Origin: Guillardia theta CCMP2712 | Taxonomy: Eukaryota > Cryptophyceae > Pyrenomonadales > Geminigeraceae | Assembly (NCBI RefSeq): GCF_000315625.1 | Contig: NW_005434641.1 | Coordinates: 485,754 to 549,753 of the forward strand | DNA length: 64,000 bases | Direction of reading: 5' to 3' | Shown here: in pieces, positions 32,716 through 43,630 of the stretch | Layout of the letters: each line of letters begins with the position of its first letter | Numbering within the stretch: position 1 is the first letter of the stretch | Position numbers and translations under genes: made by a program | Notes under the pieces: generated by a model | Told to the model about the DNA's origin: nothing | The model's input: the letters and a program-made list of their open reading frames with translations, nothing else | Databases searched by the model: none

Positions 32716-35404
32716 TCCTCCTCCTCCTCCTCCTCCTCCTCCTCCATAGCTTACGGATGTGCTCGTAAGACTTGAAGATGTCACCACCTCCTCCTTTTGC
32801 ACCTTCCCATCCTCATCTTCCTCCTCCTCCTCTTTTCCTTCCCTAACGTTGTGCAGGGAACCAGAGCCTTTACTGCTGAAGAACGAGGACGACAGCACAG
32901 TCAAGCTCTCCACACTTCCCAGTCCCATCACAGTGATCCGTTTCAGCCCGAGCAAGCCTTTCCTTGCCGTAGGCAGCAGCAACGGGAGGGTCACCGTCTT
33001 TCTTACTGAGAGCGATCAGAGCAGCTCCCTGTATCCAGCGAGGAAGCCCGTCAAGGCGCATACAGGGCACGTGCTCGCTATCGACTTCACAGAGGAGGGA
33101 GACGTTCTGCAGACGCAAGGAGCAGACAACCGGCTGCTCTACTGGCGTGCGGAGGCAAAACCAGCCTCTCCCTTCCTCTCGGTCTCGGAGGTGGACGGAG
33201 TGGGCGGGAGGAGGTGGAGCCAGTGGAGCAGCGGGATCGGGTGGGAGGTCGAGGGGATCAGCAGGATCGACTCTCTCTCCCTCGTCTCCACCTCCACCTC
33301 CATCTCCAAAGACGGCAAGGAGCTCCTGGCATGGTCGGACCATCGCCTCCGCCTCTACAGGTTCCCAGCTCGTCCTCCGGCGCTCTTCCGCTCCTACCTC
33401 GGCCACTCCTCCGTCCCTTGCGCCGCCAAGAGCAACTGGAACGACTCCTCCCTTGTCTCCGCCGGGTCTTCAGACCTCTGCGTGATCGAGTGGAAGTACA
33501 GGGAGAGGGCGGAGAAGGAGACTAAGACGCCGCCCTTGGTGGACCGCAAGGACAAGAGGAGGAGCTGGATGGAGGAGGAGATCGAGGGAATGGTCGTCAG
33601 CCTCTGCTTCGAAGACTCCTCAGGTATCGCCTCCTCCTCGTCCCTCCTCCTCAAGCTCTGGACCAACTTGCGGGATGCTCTGTGCGGCCTGCTGGGCGTC
33701 CCTCCCTCCAGGCTGCTCCTCTGCAACGCGTTGGGCCCGAAGCTCGAGCTGCTCGTTTGCCTCCTCCCACACGAGGAGGGGTGGGACCAGGAGCCGACGC
33801 CGCGTCGCCTCTTCGACCGGATGAGGAAGAACTTCGAGGACGGGGTCGTGTACAAGACCAGCACTGGCATCCCTTACCTCTCCTCCCCTCCCACTGTCCT
33901 GCAGACTCCTCGAGAAGAGGAGGACGAGTTCATGGGGATCCGGCCATGGCTGGGAACGATCGCTCCTCCTTCCGACTGGAGCACGGAGCACGGGTCGGTC
34001 TCTCTCGGTTTCCTGCCCCCCCTCCTTATCGAGCGGGAAGAGGGAGGATACACGGCTCGAGCTCGCATGCCCTCCATCCTGCCCGGCTTGTTCGAGTCGA
34101 AGCTCACGCTGGAGCGTGTGCACGGATTTCTCGGTCGCTCTCCCCCCCTCCTCGTCTACGTCGACAACAGTCGCCTCCTCTACCCTGTCGGGGCCATGCT
34201 TGTGCTGCATGATACGCGCTTCCGATCGCAGAGCTTCTTGCAAGGGCACGTCGGGGAGGTGACGTGCATGGCCGTATGCAAGAAGGAGGAGGCGGTGCTG
34301 GTGGCTACAGCAGAGAAGGGGCTTCACGCATGCATCAGGATATGGAACGTGGAGGACGGGAGGGAGCAACTGTGCCTCCGGGGGCTGGAGGAGGAAGGCG
34401 TTGTTTGCCTCTCCTTCCTCCTCCAAGACTACCTCGTCTCCGTCGCTGCCGACGAGTTTCACAGCGTCGCCGTGTGGGACGTCAGCAAGGGCTGCCTGCT
34501 GTGCAGGAGCGCCGGGGACATCAACAGGCTGTGGGGGCTGACCTGCTTCGTGAAGGAGACGCCGGCAGGTCAAAACTTCGTAACTGTCGGGGTTGACACC
34601 GTTCGCTTCTGGAAACTCAACGTGTCGCGGTCAAGTTGCTCCTTGTCAAGTAGGAAGGGGCTCTTCGGGAGCAAGGGAGGGAAGCAGACGCTGCTGTGTG
34701 TAGAGAGCATGCTCCTGGAGGAGAAGGAGGGTGGAGAGGACGGAAAGGATAGTTTCATCACTGTGTGCGGGTCAGAGAGCGGATCTCTCTTCGTGTGGAG
34801 GGAGAGGTCGCTGTGGTTGGACGGCAAGGCGCACGACGGTGCTGTACGCTCACTGTGCGTCTGCCAGGATCAACCTGAGAATTTCTTGAGCGGAGGGGAG
34901 GACGGGGTTGTGAAGATGTGGACTCTGAAGGACAGGAGCCTCGTCTCCGTCTTCCTCGTCGAGTGCAGGCGTCTGCTCCCTGCACTAGCGAGCTGCAGGC
35001 TGCTGTGCCTTGCTACCGTGGGAGGGGGAGGAACAAGACAGAGAGTTGCGATCGGGACCGATCGCCATGCGCTGTACGAGCTCGAACTTGACATGAAGGA
35101 TGCAAAGAGGATCAAGATGGTGGTGGGCTCGTTCCAGGAGGTCAACTCCTCCCCCTCCTCCTCGGGCTGTGCCGCTCTCGCCGCCCACCCTCACTCCTCC
35201 TTCTTCGCAGCAGCAGGAGAGAACGGGACTTGCCGGCTGTGGGACCTGTCAGGGCACTCCCATATGGGCGAGATCGACCTCCAGCATGACTGCAAGGAGC
35301 TGGAGTTCCACCCGGGAGATTTGCAGCACCTGGCAGTGGGGCTGAGGAGGGGAGGAGTGAAGATTGTGCAGTATGCGCGAGGGGCAGGAGGAGCAGGAGC
35401 AGGT

Positions 35405-35482
<78 letters not shown>

Positions 35483-38400
35483 AGGTTCCTCCTATCCATG
35501 CTCTTCTCGCTCGAGCAGCGAACTTGTGGGGTCCGGAGGCTCAAGTACTCGCCCGACGGCGCCTACCTCGCCGTGGCGACAGAGGACAAGACTATTGACA
35601 TCTATGTCGTAGCCCAGCAGTACTCCAGGTGGGGTGTGTGCAAGGGGCATGCTGACGAGGTCATCAACTTCGACTGGAGTGAGGACGGGTCCGTGATCAG
35701 GAGCAACGACCGGTGTTACAACCTCCTCTACTGGCGGGTGGATGCGATGAGGAGAGGTCTGATTGAGCCCTGCCGGTCCAAGGCAGAGTACTCCGACTCC
35801 TCCTGGGCGACTACCTCCTGCCCCCTCACCTGGTCCACCCAACATGTCGGGAAGATGTACGAGGCGGTCAGTCAGATCCAGGACCTTGACAGGTCAAGGA
35901 ACGGCTCCCTGCTCGCTCTCGCTGACTCCTTCGGGTACCTGCGAGTCTTGAGCTTCCCGAGCATCGATAGGGGCAGGTGCCTGGCGTACCGTGCGCATGC
36001 CGGTGGCTGCGGGCATGTGGCTTTCACGTATGATGACAGGAGGGTACTGTCAGCGGGGGTTAGGGACGGGTGTGTCATGCAGTGGAAGGTGGAGCTGCTG
36101 CCAGCAGAGACGAGCTCGCAACTTGTCTCAGAGCAAGGGAGGAGGCAGATCATCAACTCGTTCAACGGGCCGGAGGAGGGAGCGATGGAGTTGGGGGAGG
36201 TGGCAGGAGGGATGGGAAGGGCGACAGCAGTGGAGGAGGAGGGAGAGGAGGATTCTCTCCTGACGTTCAAACCCTTCATGTCAGCCATCTTCCCTCCTCA
36301 GACAGGAGGCAAGCACGCTGTGTTCAAACCTGGGCAGGCGCCGGAGGAGGAGCTTGAGTTGGACTACATCCATGGCTGTCACTTTGAGGCGTCCTGCAGC
36401 AACCTGCTCGTCACCAGGCTCCTCCATGTCGTCTACTCCCTCGCCAACATCGCCATCGTGCACGACTCGTCCTCCTCCTCCCAACGGTTCTGCTGGGGAC
36501 ACACAGACAGGGTACTGAGCATGGCGCTGCATCCGGACCAGAGGCTCTTTGCGACGGGGCAGGCGGGGCCGGACCCCTTGGTGTTCATCTGGGACAGCGA
36601 GGAGGAGGAGGTGAAACAGGTGGAGTCGAGCAGAGTCAAGTCTGTCAGGCATGTCTGGCAACATGTCAGTAACCGAGTGGTGGACGTCAGCTCGCTCTGC
36701 TTCGCGTCCAACGGCCGATACCTTGTGGTCCTGGGCGGCGAGACGCAGGTGGCAGTCTGGGACTGGAGGGTTTCCTCCTTGGTTGCTTGCGCCTCTGGGG
36801 ACCCGAACCCAACCTTCTGCTCGTTGGCGAACCCCAAGTTCCAAAACCATCATCATCATCATCAGCAGGAGCAGCACCAGCACCAGCACCAGCACCAGCA
36901 CCAGGGAGAGGTCATGTTTGTCTCGTGCGGCTACCGGCACATCCTCTTCTGGACGATGCTGGGAGGGAGGTTGAGGAAGAGCTACGGAGACTTGTGCTCG
37001 AGGGGCCTCATCACCAATCACTACTCGCTCGAGTTTGTGCGCGACCTTCTCGTCTCGGGGACGGAGGAAGGCTACCTGTACATCTGGAAGGACAGCAAGT
37101 TGCTCAGTATCCACCATGCGCACTCAGGGCCGGTGCTCTCCCTCAGCAGCTCTTCACAAGGAGCAGGCGGCCCAGTGGTGGTGAGCGGAGGGGCAGACCG
37201 AGTTGTGAAGACCTGGAGGATCTTCGAGGACACGGAGGAGCTGGAGGCGACGAATGGCCAGGGGATCGCGATGGAGACGGTGACAAGGGGGATGACGACA
37301 GCAGCTCATCCAGAGTCCCTCGCGGTCCATGCGCTCCAGCTGCGGCTGGTCCCTCACGTGACGACCAACATGAGCCAGGAGGTCTGGAGGGTGGCGGTGG
37401 GGACGAGGCAGTCAGGCATCTTCCTTCTCACCCTCCCGTCGCTCATCTCCAACCTCAAGGAGGAAGTGCTCGAGTTCTACCAGGACAGCCTCAGCCTAAA
37501 GGTGTACAAGTCCGTCACCTACGACCTCTCCGACTCCTTCCTCCCTGCCGTCCAGTTCCTCAACGGAGGCCTCTCCTCCTCCGATCCCTCGAGCTTTGAA
37601 ACCTCGCTCACCGCCCGCGCCATCGCCGCTAACCCCTGCAGCGAGAGCCAGTACGCCGTCGGGGACGCGGCAGGACGCGTGAGGGTATGGGACTCGTCGG
37701 CCAACACCTGCGTCAGCATCCTAGAGAGCAGGGAGAGCGAGGGGCGCGTGTTCAGCCTGGCCTACATGCCGCAGCCGGAGGACGCGAGGGACACATGGAG
37801 GGTCGTCGTGGGGCTCAAGGGGGGAGTTCAAATGTTCGACCAGAGCAGCGACGGTGATGACGTGGAGATGTTGCGGGAAGGGATCGGGAGCAAGGACGTT
37901 GTCAGCGCCCTCAAGTTCTCGCAGCTGTGAGTTTCTACTCCTTCCTTCTCCCTGTCCTCCTCTCCTTCCTCCTCTCTCTCCTCGGTTCCCTCCCCCTCCC
38001 CCCCCTGTCTCCCTCCTCCTTTCCCTCACCGCTCATCACCCTCGTGCTAATCCTTTCGCAGGTGGGAGCGAGAAGACGTTCTCATGTGCTACCTGGCCGT
38101 CGGTACCAGCAGAGGAAGCATCCTTCTCTTCGAGTGGAGCTTCGAGACCGAGAGGTTTACCAAGAGGTCCAAGCTCAGGGGTCACTCCGGCATCCTCCTC
38201 AACATCGACTTCTCCTCCGCCGACATGTCTGAGCCCTCGTACATGCGCAGCAACTGCACGCGGTTCGAGCTCAGGCACTGGGACCTCCGGTCCTTCCTCG
38301 AGGTCCGGTCGGCCGCTCCTCTCAGGGAAGAAGTTTGGTCCTCCTCCTCCTGCTCCCTCTCCTGGTCGGCGACGGGAATCCACCCCGAGCTCTACGAGGT

Positions 38401-40993
38401 CGTTCCTGCCGTCGACGCTTCCCCCGACAACAAGCTCTTGGTTGCTTCCGGCCCCGGCGGCGAGATCCAGCTCTACCGCTTCCCCTGCCTGCAGCACAGC
38501 AAGTGCAGCAGCGTCAAGTGCAGCAACGAGATCGCCTCCTGCATCAGGTTCGCTGCTCATGGTCAGTTCGCCTTGGCCTCTTTCCGGAACTCCCGCACCA
38601 TCGCCCGGTTCCGCAAAGTTGTCCCGGTCCCAGCAGAGCTGGAGTGCTTCCTGATGCAGCAGCACGAGAGCAAGGGCTCGTCTGTCCTCCTGGGGGACCC
38701 AGGGGATGTGGAGGAGGTAGGGGCAGAGCTCCCAGAGGACAGGAACGTCACTGGCCTGACCTCCAAGAGCTTCAACAGCAGCGGCTTCGACGACTTCGAC
38801 CCGTCGGAGCTGCAGAAAGCAGCTCGAATCACCGAGCTCAAGAGGAAGGGTATCCGGCCGCTGCACGTGCTGGGGGTCAAGGGCAGGAGGAAGGGCAACA
38901 GCGCGCACGTGACGAGCGCGGGAGAAGTGTTTTACAGCTCAGCCAACGTCGGGGTGATCCAGAGGTCGAAGAAGCAGCTCCTCCTCAATGGCCACGAGGG
39001 TCAGGTGGAGGCGGCTGCTGTCTCTGCGGACCGCAAGCTTCTCGCCACCAGCGACGACTCGCGCACAGGCAAGGTGCTGGTGTGGGAGGCGGCGTCGGCC
39101 ATGGTCAAGGCAGAGCTCAAGGCGGAGCATGACGGCGGGTGTAGTCTGCTTGCCTTCTGTCCCCAGAGCAAGTACCTCGTCGGGATAGGAACGGACCTGG
39201 ATCGCTCCATCTTCATATGGGACCTCCAGTCGAAGTCCCTGGCCGCTGCCTCCCCCGGGCCCCCGACGTCCATCCTCTCCATGACGTGGCTGGCAGACGG
39301 GGATGTGCCCTTCCTGATCACAGCAGGGGACAAGCACGTGAGCTGCTGGGCAGTGCAGGACAACTCGCTGTCAAGGGAGGAGCGGGTCCACTCGGTCCTG
39401 AACCGAACGATCCTGCAGCCGAGCACGATGAGACAGAGGCTGTCGCTGGTGCCCTCCCGGTCCTTGTGGAAGGAAGTGACAAGGCAGATGGTCTTCAGCG
39501 TCTGCCTGCTGGAGCCGACGGGCCAGGACAAGTTCAACAACTGGATCACCGGGCTGCAGGACGGAGGAGTGTGTCGGTGGGAGAGGAGGAGGGGCCGGGA
39601 GCATGGGGACTCGTGCGTGAGGAGGTACTTCCGCAACCTCCACGATGGCCCTGTGACGCAGCTGGTGAAGTTGAAGCAGCACTTGGCCAGCTGCTCCTGG
39701 GATGGGAAGGTCAAACTTTACGAGCCCTCGTCCTTCCTCAAAGACTACTCGGTGGTGAAGGAGATAAACGTCAACGGGATCATGCAGGGGGTCAAGGGGT
39801 ACCGCCTGGGAACGTATGTCAAACTGATTGGAATGGACGTGGTTGTCAACGCCGAGCTCAAGGTCATTCGTTTCTTGTTGAAGACGCATGCGAACGAGGT
39901 CTTGGACCTGTCGGCCGATCAGAGCTCGTTTGAGGTGCAGTCCAAGGTGACGGTCACTGAAGGGCACTCGAGCTCTTCGATCCTCGCCCTGTCCACGCAC
40001 TCGTGCTTCGATGTGTTCGCTACCGGAGGCGATGATGGAGTGATCAAGCTGTGGGATATCGGGACCCGTCAGTGCTTCTGCGCCACGAGCGTGAGGATGG
40101 TGGAGGAGGGGCTGGACGGGGCTATTACAAGCCTGTGCTGGCGGGGATCGCTGGCGGGGAAGCGGCAGGCTGACTTCTCCATCTCGAACATCCAAGGGGA
40201 CGAGGTAGCTGTTGGCATGAGGACGGGGAGCCTGCTGATCGCGAGGTTCGACTCCGAGCTTGTCCAGCTGACGCGAGTCGCGCATGTCAAGTTCGACTCG
40301 GCCATTTCAGCCGTCAAGTTTGACCCCTCGGGGACGTACGTGGCAGTGGGGCTGCAAGACGGTTCGATCCGCCTGGTCCTGTCCGACGGCAAGTACCCTG
40401 TGGTAGGTCAGTGCGACGGCCACACTTGCGCTGCCGCCAGCATCGACTGGAGTGAGGACGGGGAGTACCTGGCGACTAGCAGCCAGACAGGAGAGCTCTT
40501 CTTCTGGGACATGAGGCTCAGGAGCAGCCGACCAACAGGAGGTGTACAGCAGTTCCGTCACGTCGACATCCCGATCAAACTCTACAGCAAGCGGTGGGCC
40601 TCGTTCACCAGCCTCCTCGGCTGGCCCATGGCAGGTCTCAGCCACCTAGCCGGCCGGGTGACGTCGGTCGATCGGTATGTGATAGACAGAGACAAGGCTC
40701 TTGCGCTCGTTGCCGTCAGTGACAAGTCCGGGAGGGTCAGCGTGTACCCGTACCCGTACCCCGAGGACATTCTCTCCTCCGCCAACTCTTACGAGGTCCT
40801 GGAGGCGCTTCACTCATCCCCAGTGACGGCCGTGCGCTTCACGAACTCTGGGAGGTATCTGGTGTCTGTCGGAGGAGACGACCTCTCAATCATGATATGG
40901 CAAGTCATGGATATCGGCGAGGATGAAGACAGCTCCAAGCAGCCGCAGTTCAAGAGCAGCTCCCACCCAGAGGACGAGGAAGACGATCTGTGA
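29707..40993 (+). CDS. giant EML-like protein: four HELP/WD40 modules, 3470 residues
   Basis: Seven exons join exactly in frame: 29707-30099, 30153-30719, 30829-31717, 31772-31872, 32124-32584, 32857-37926 and 38062-40993 (10413 nt). Residues 1-130 are basic and probably disordered. Residues 135-300 form a coiled coil (LVEEKVGHVKQANSVLDTEL). HELP-type motifs then begin four modules: LSLKLVHGYNGESSVRCLLL (about residue 357), LTLERVHGFLGRSPPLLVY (about 1217), LELDYIHGCHFEASCSNLLV (about 1968) and LHVLGVKGRRKGNSAHV (about 2755). Each is followed by some 700 residues of WD40 blades (ILATLGREESHMLCLWDW, GDKTLRVWRIGG, GGEDGVVKMWTLKD, GGDDGVIKLWDIG). EML proteins bind microtubules and tubulin through HELP plus tandem propellers; known EML5/6 types carry three such units. 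The stop after EDEEDDL is at 40993. A microtubule or axoneme role is inferred from the family. Confidence 0.92.
32653..32745. repeat. (CTG)n(CTC)n in intron of the EML-like gene
   Basis: About 20 CTG triplets followed by about 11 CTC triplets lie in the intron 32585-32856. On the minus strand they read as poly-Ala or similar, which is an artefact. Confidence 0.9.
35386..35482 (+). repeat. in-frame (GGAGCA)n minisatellite coding (Gly-Ala)n
   Basis: About 16 hexamers inside exon 6 of the EML-like gene encode alternating Gly-Ala at about residues 1647-1679, between two WD40 blades (before FLLSMLFSLEQRTCGVRRLK). The frame stays open because the unit is a multiple of three. Confidence 0.92.
36847..36906 (+). 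repeat. in-frame His/Gln triplet repeat
   Basis: CAT and CAGCAC triplets in the same exon encode five His followed by a Gln/His stretch, in a loop between WD40 blades of the third module. Confidence 0.88.
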
Positions 40994-40994
40994 A

Positions 40995-41440
40995 CGGAAG
41001 CCTCAACTAGAGGCTGCTGGCCCGAGCCACTCAGGCGCGGCCGCTGTCAGTGACAGAGTAACGCCGGCGTCCGAGCGAAGGATGATCGGCCCGGATCATT
41101 TCTGTGACGGTCACCGCCGGAGGCTCAGTGTAAATAGTTAGCACAAGTTCATGTTTTTAGCCCAGTATAAAATGTTGTCAGTGTTCTATTGACATCCTCA
41201 GTAAGCGTCCGGGGGCCCGCGGCCGCCGGGGCGGCGATCACTGCGATCGCCAGACGATTCCGTGACAACTCGGAGGCCCGGTCCGGTCCGTCCGGCGCCC
41301 CCGGGTCATCGGCCGCCGCCCGGCCGGGAGCTAGGCACTGAGATAGCACTGGGCCGGGCTTGCCACGGCCACTGGCCGCGCTCAGGCCTCAGGCCGGAGC
41401 AGTGGCGCGGCCGCGCGGCCGGGTGGTGACGGTTGGGTCG
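40995..41440. repeat. GC-rich island
   Basis: It begins directly after the stop codon of the EML-like gene. It uses the same vocabulary as the other islands (CAGTGACAG, GGTCCGGTCCGTCCGG, CACTGAGATAGCACTG and GGCCGCCG runs). No coding features. Confidence 0.62.
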
Positions 41441-41965
41441 TAGGGGAGATGTGGGCTCAAAAATTGAGATAGAAAGAGCTGATAGGTAAAGAAGGGGTCG
41501 TTTTGTCCCTTCATTGGAGGGGTACTGGAATGTTAGAGGTAGTTGTAGTAGGGGTAGGGGTAAGTCGGGTAGCACAGAGTTGCACCCCACCAGGAAAACC
41601 CTCCACTAGCTCCTCATGTTTCTAAGTACCCCCATTATTCTGAACAAATTACGCAAAATGATACCCCTACTTTATTAACCCCACCTACCCATTTCCGATT
41701 TTTCTGTCTCGCACCCCTACTGATCGGGTTATGTACAACTCAATTCTGCCCCACCCTACCCCCTAAATCGAACCACGAACTATTGCCAATCACCGACCTC
41801 TCACGAGTCGGTACTAGCCTCAGATTACATTACCCCCGGTAGACTGTACCCTACCCACTATTTCCCAGCAAAATAACTAGGAAATAGCTACCCTGAACCC
41901 CATTAGATAGTATCACCACCCCTTAAGAATTGACACCACCCCAGCATATCCCTTGTGATCGCCAA
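41441..41965. repeat. GGGGTAG-type block that switches strand inside
   Basis: 41441-41590 has G-rich units on the plus strand (GTAGGGGTAGGGGTAAG). From about 41625 to 41950 the C-rich complement is on the plus strand (ACCCCTACT, CCACCCTACCCCC). The switch lies near 41600. No gene is seen. Confidence 0.6.
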
Positions 41966-42517
41966 CCCTTCCCGCATCCTCCTCCACCAGTGCGAATTTT
42001 ATCCCTTCCCTTACAGTCACCGTACCCACGAACTCAGCTGCGCCTCCCTTGCTGCCTTCATCGCCTCCACCGTCACCACTGTCTCCTCCTCCTCATCATC
42101 ATCCTTTTCCTCCTTGCTTCTTCTTGGCATGTTCTGGTCTCTGCTTCGGCCTCGATCCTCACATGTTCGCTGCTCCTTGCTTTCAAGCTGCTCGGTTACT
42201 TTTCGCCTCCTGCCTCCTGCCTCCTGCCTCCTGTCTCACCTGCCTCCTGCCTCCTGCCTTGTCCTGATTTCAGTTGCGTTTCTCCTTTGTTGTCCGTTCA
42301 TCCCACTTTATGCCCTTCAAACTCTGTGTCTTCCTCACCATGCTTTGAGATTTTTTTTCTTTTCTTCTCTGCATCTTTCTCGTCTTAGTTGTTTGTTAGA
42401 TTCGAAGAAGCCAATGGAGATTTTTGCTGAAGGAGAAGTATTATCCAGAGGTCTAGAACAACCGTCAAGCATCCGACCGAAAGAACAAGTACTTCGTTTA
42501 CAAACGCCGACGCTTCG
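41966..42517. other. upstream region of the RING gene
   Basis: The region is pyrimidine-rich, with a short CTCCTGCCTCCTGC tandem near 42210-42260. It probably contains the promoter and leader of the gene starting at 42518, but no single motif can be claimed. Confidence 0.4.
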
Positions 42518-43083
42518 ATGACAAGCCTGCAGCAGACCATCGTTATTGTGGAAGACGACGATGTATGCGTGGAAGCGACGGATGATACGGTAGGGATCAG
42601 CTTCAGTGGAAGCAGCACTGATTCATTCGACAGCGCAATGCCCGAGATCTATCAAGACGCGTGAGAAGAAAGAGGAAACGAGGATTGATAGACATCGATG
42701 CATTACCGATGGAGCTTGGAAGTTCTCAAGTTGTCGATCTTACCAGCGATGACAACGTCAGAGCCAACGTAGCAACATCATCGCAGTCTAGTGTTCCGCC
42801 CTCCCCTGCTAAGCGAGAGGCGTCGACAGCAGGGGCTTCAGACGGGCCTGTTGTTGACAAAGACTCGTGTCCGATCTGTATGGAGAAGTTCAAATCTAAG
42901 GTTGCGACTAAGTGCGGGCACCTATTCTGTAACAAGTGCATTCGGAAATGGATATCAGAAGTTCACAGTGGACGGAAGTACGTCTCCTTCACCTGCTTCT
43001 TCTCTCAAGCTCACCTTTCCTCTAGGTGTCCTAAGTGTCGAAAGCGCGTCGGTGTGTCGGACTTGAGGCCAATCTATGAATGA
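42518..43083 (+). CDS. RNF4/Slx8-like SUMO-targeted ubiquitin E3 ligase
   Basis: Exons 42518-42589, 42634-42977 and 43026-43083 join in frame to give 157 residues. The introns are only 44 and 48 bp. Near the N-terminus is TIVIVEDDD, and further on VVDLTSDDN. Both are hydrophobic-then-acidic SUMO-interacting motifs, the second essentially the classic form. A basic patch (RRVRRKRKRG) lies between them, as in RNF4. The C-terminus is a C3HC4 RING: CPICMEKF, TKCGHLFCNKCI, CPKCRKRV, ending GVSDLRPIYE. STUbLs attach ubiquitin to SUMO-modified nuclear proteins, including those at DNA damage sites and the spindle. That role is inferred from domain order. The size is close to other small STUbLs. Confidence 0.87.
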
Positions 43084-43194
43084 ACTTCTTGATTGGAGTT
43101 GACGGAAGTTGGTTGATTGTCAGATGACATGTACAGAAGATTCTTCGTTTCTTGGTAGGCTGCTTCAGTTGTTTCACTGCCATGATGGAGAGGA

Positions 43195-43398
43195 CAAATC
43201 AAGTGCTGCTCCATCAAAATCAAGGATGCAAACTTGCTATCATTTGGTATAGCAACGCGATCTCTCACCGATCACGCAAGGTCTCACATTCAGGATCATA
43301 CGCATGAAACAAATCAAGTGCTGCTCCATCAAAATCAAGCATGCAAACTTGCTATCATTTGGTAGAGCAATGCGATCTCTCGCCAAACACGCAAGGAA
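43195..43398. repeat. direct repeat of about 85 bp, offset 115 bp
   Basis: The stretch starting ACAAATCAAGTGCTGCTCCA at about 43195 recurs at about 43310 with only a few substitutions, through TGCGATCTCTCGCC. About 30 bp separate the copies. They lie 110 bp after the RING gene. Origin unknown. Confidence 0.8.
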
Positions 43399-43495
43399 AT
43401 GTATATTCGTGTGAGTGATGTCATAAACTGCTCATGAAACGACATGCTTGGTGTTGATTCAGCAGACGTTCTCCGTTTATTCTTTTTATCCTGCA

Positions 43496-43630
43496 TTACA
43501 CAGTGATGCCGAAATCAGCTAGAAACAAATGATCTGCGTCGAGAAACTGGGCAAGCGGCTTGATTTTTTGCAAGAGCGGCCAATCTTTTGAGAATTTCTA
43601 CTTCCCAACGTACCACATCTCATCGTTATC
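43496..43630 (-). CDS. possible last exon of an unrecognised small gene
   Basis: On the minus strand the frame from about 43630 reads DNDEMWYVGK, then a TAG at 43598-43600, then KFSKDWPLLQKIKPLAQFLD to LADFGITV and a TAA at 43496-43498. Both halves are protein-like and share one frame. Further upstream (about 43690-43810) the frame LLAIVGIAVAASACLPSTSF looks like a signal peptide followed by a Phe-containing transit-like segment, as in proteins sent to a complex plastid. Splicing could not be reconstructed, so this is a suggestion only. Confidence 0.25.

Noticed and set aside
33620-34573. 317-codon minus-strand frame inside the EML-like gene
   Set aside because: It is a complement shadow of a GC-rich coding exon whose plus-strand frame shows continuous WD40 blades.
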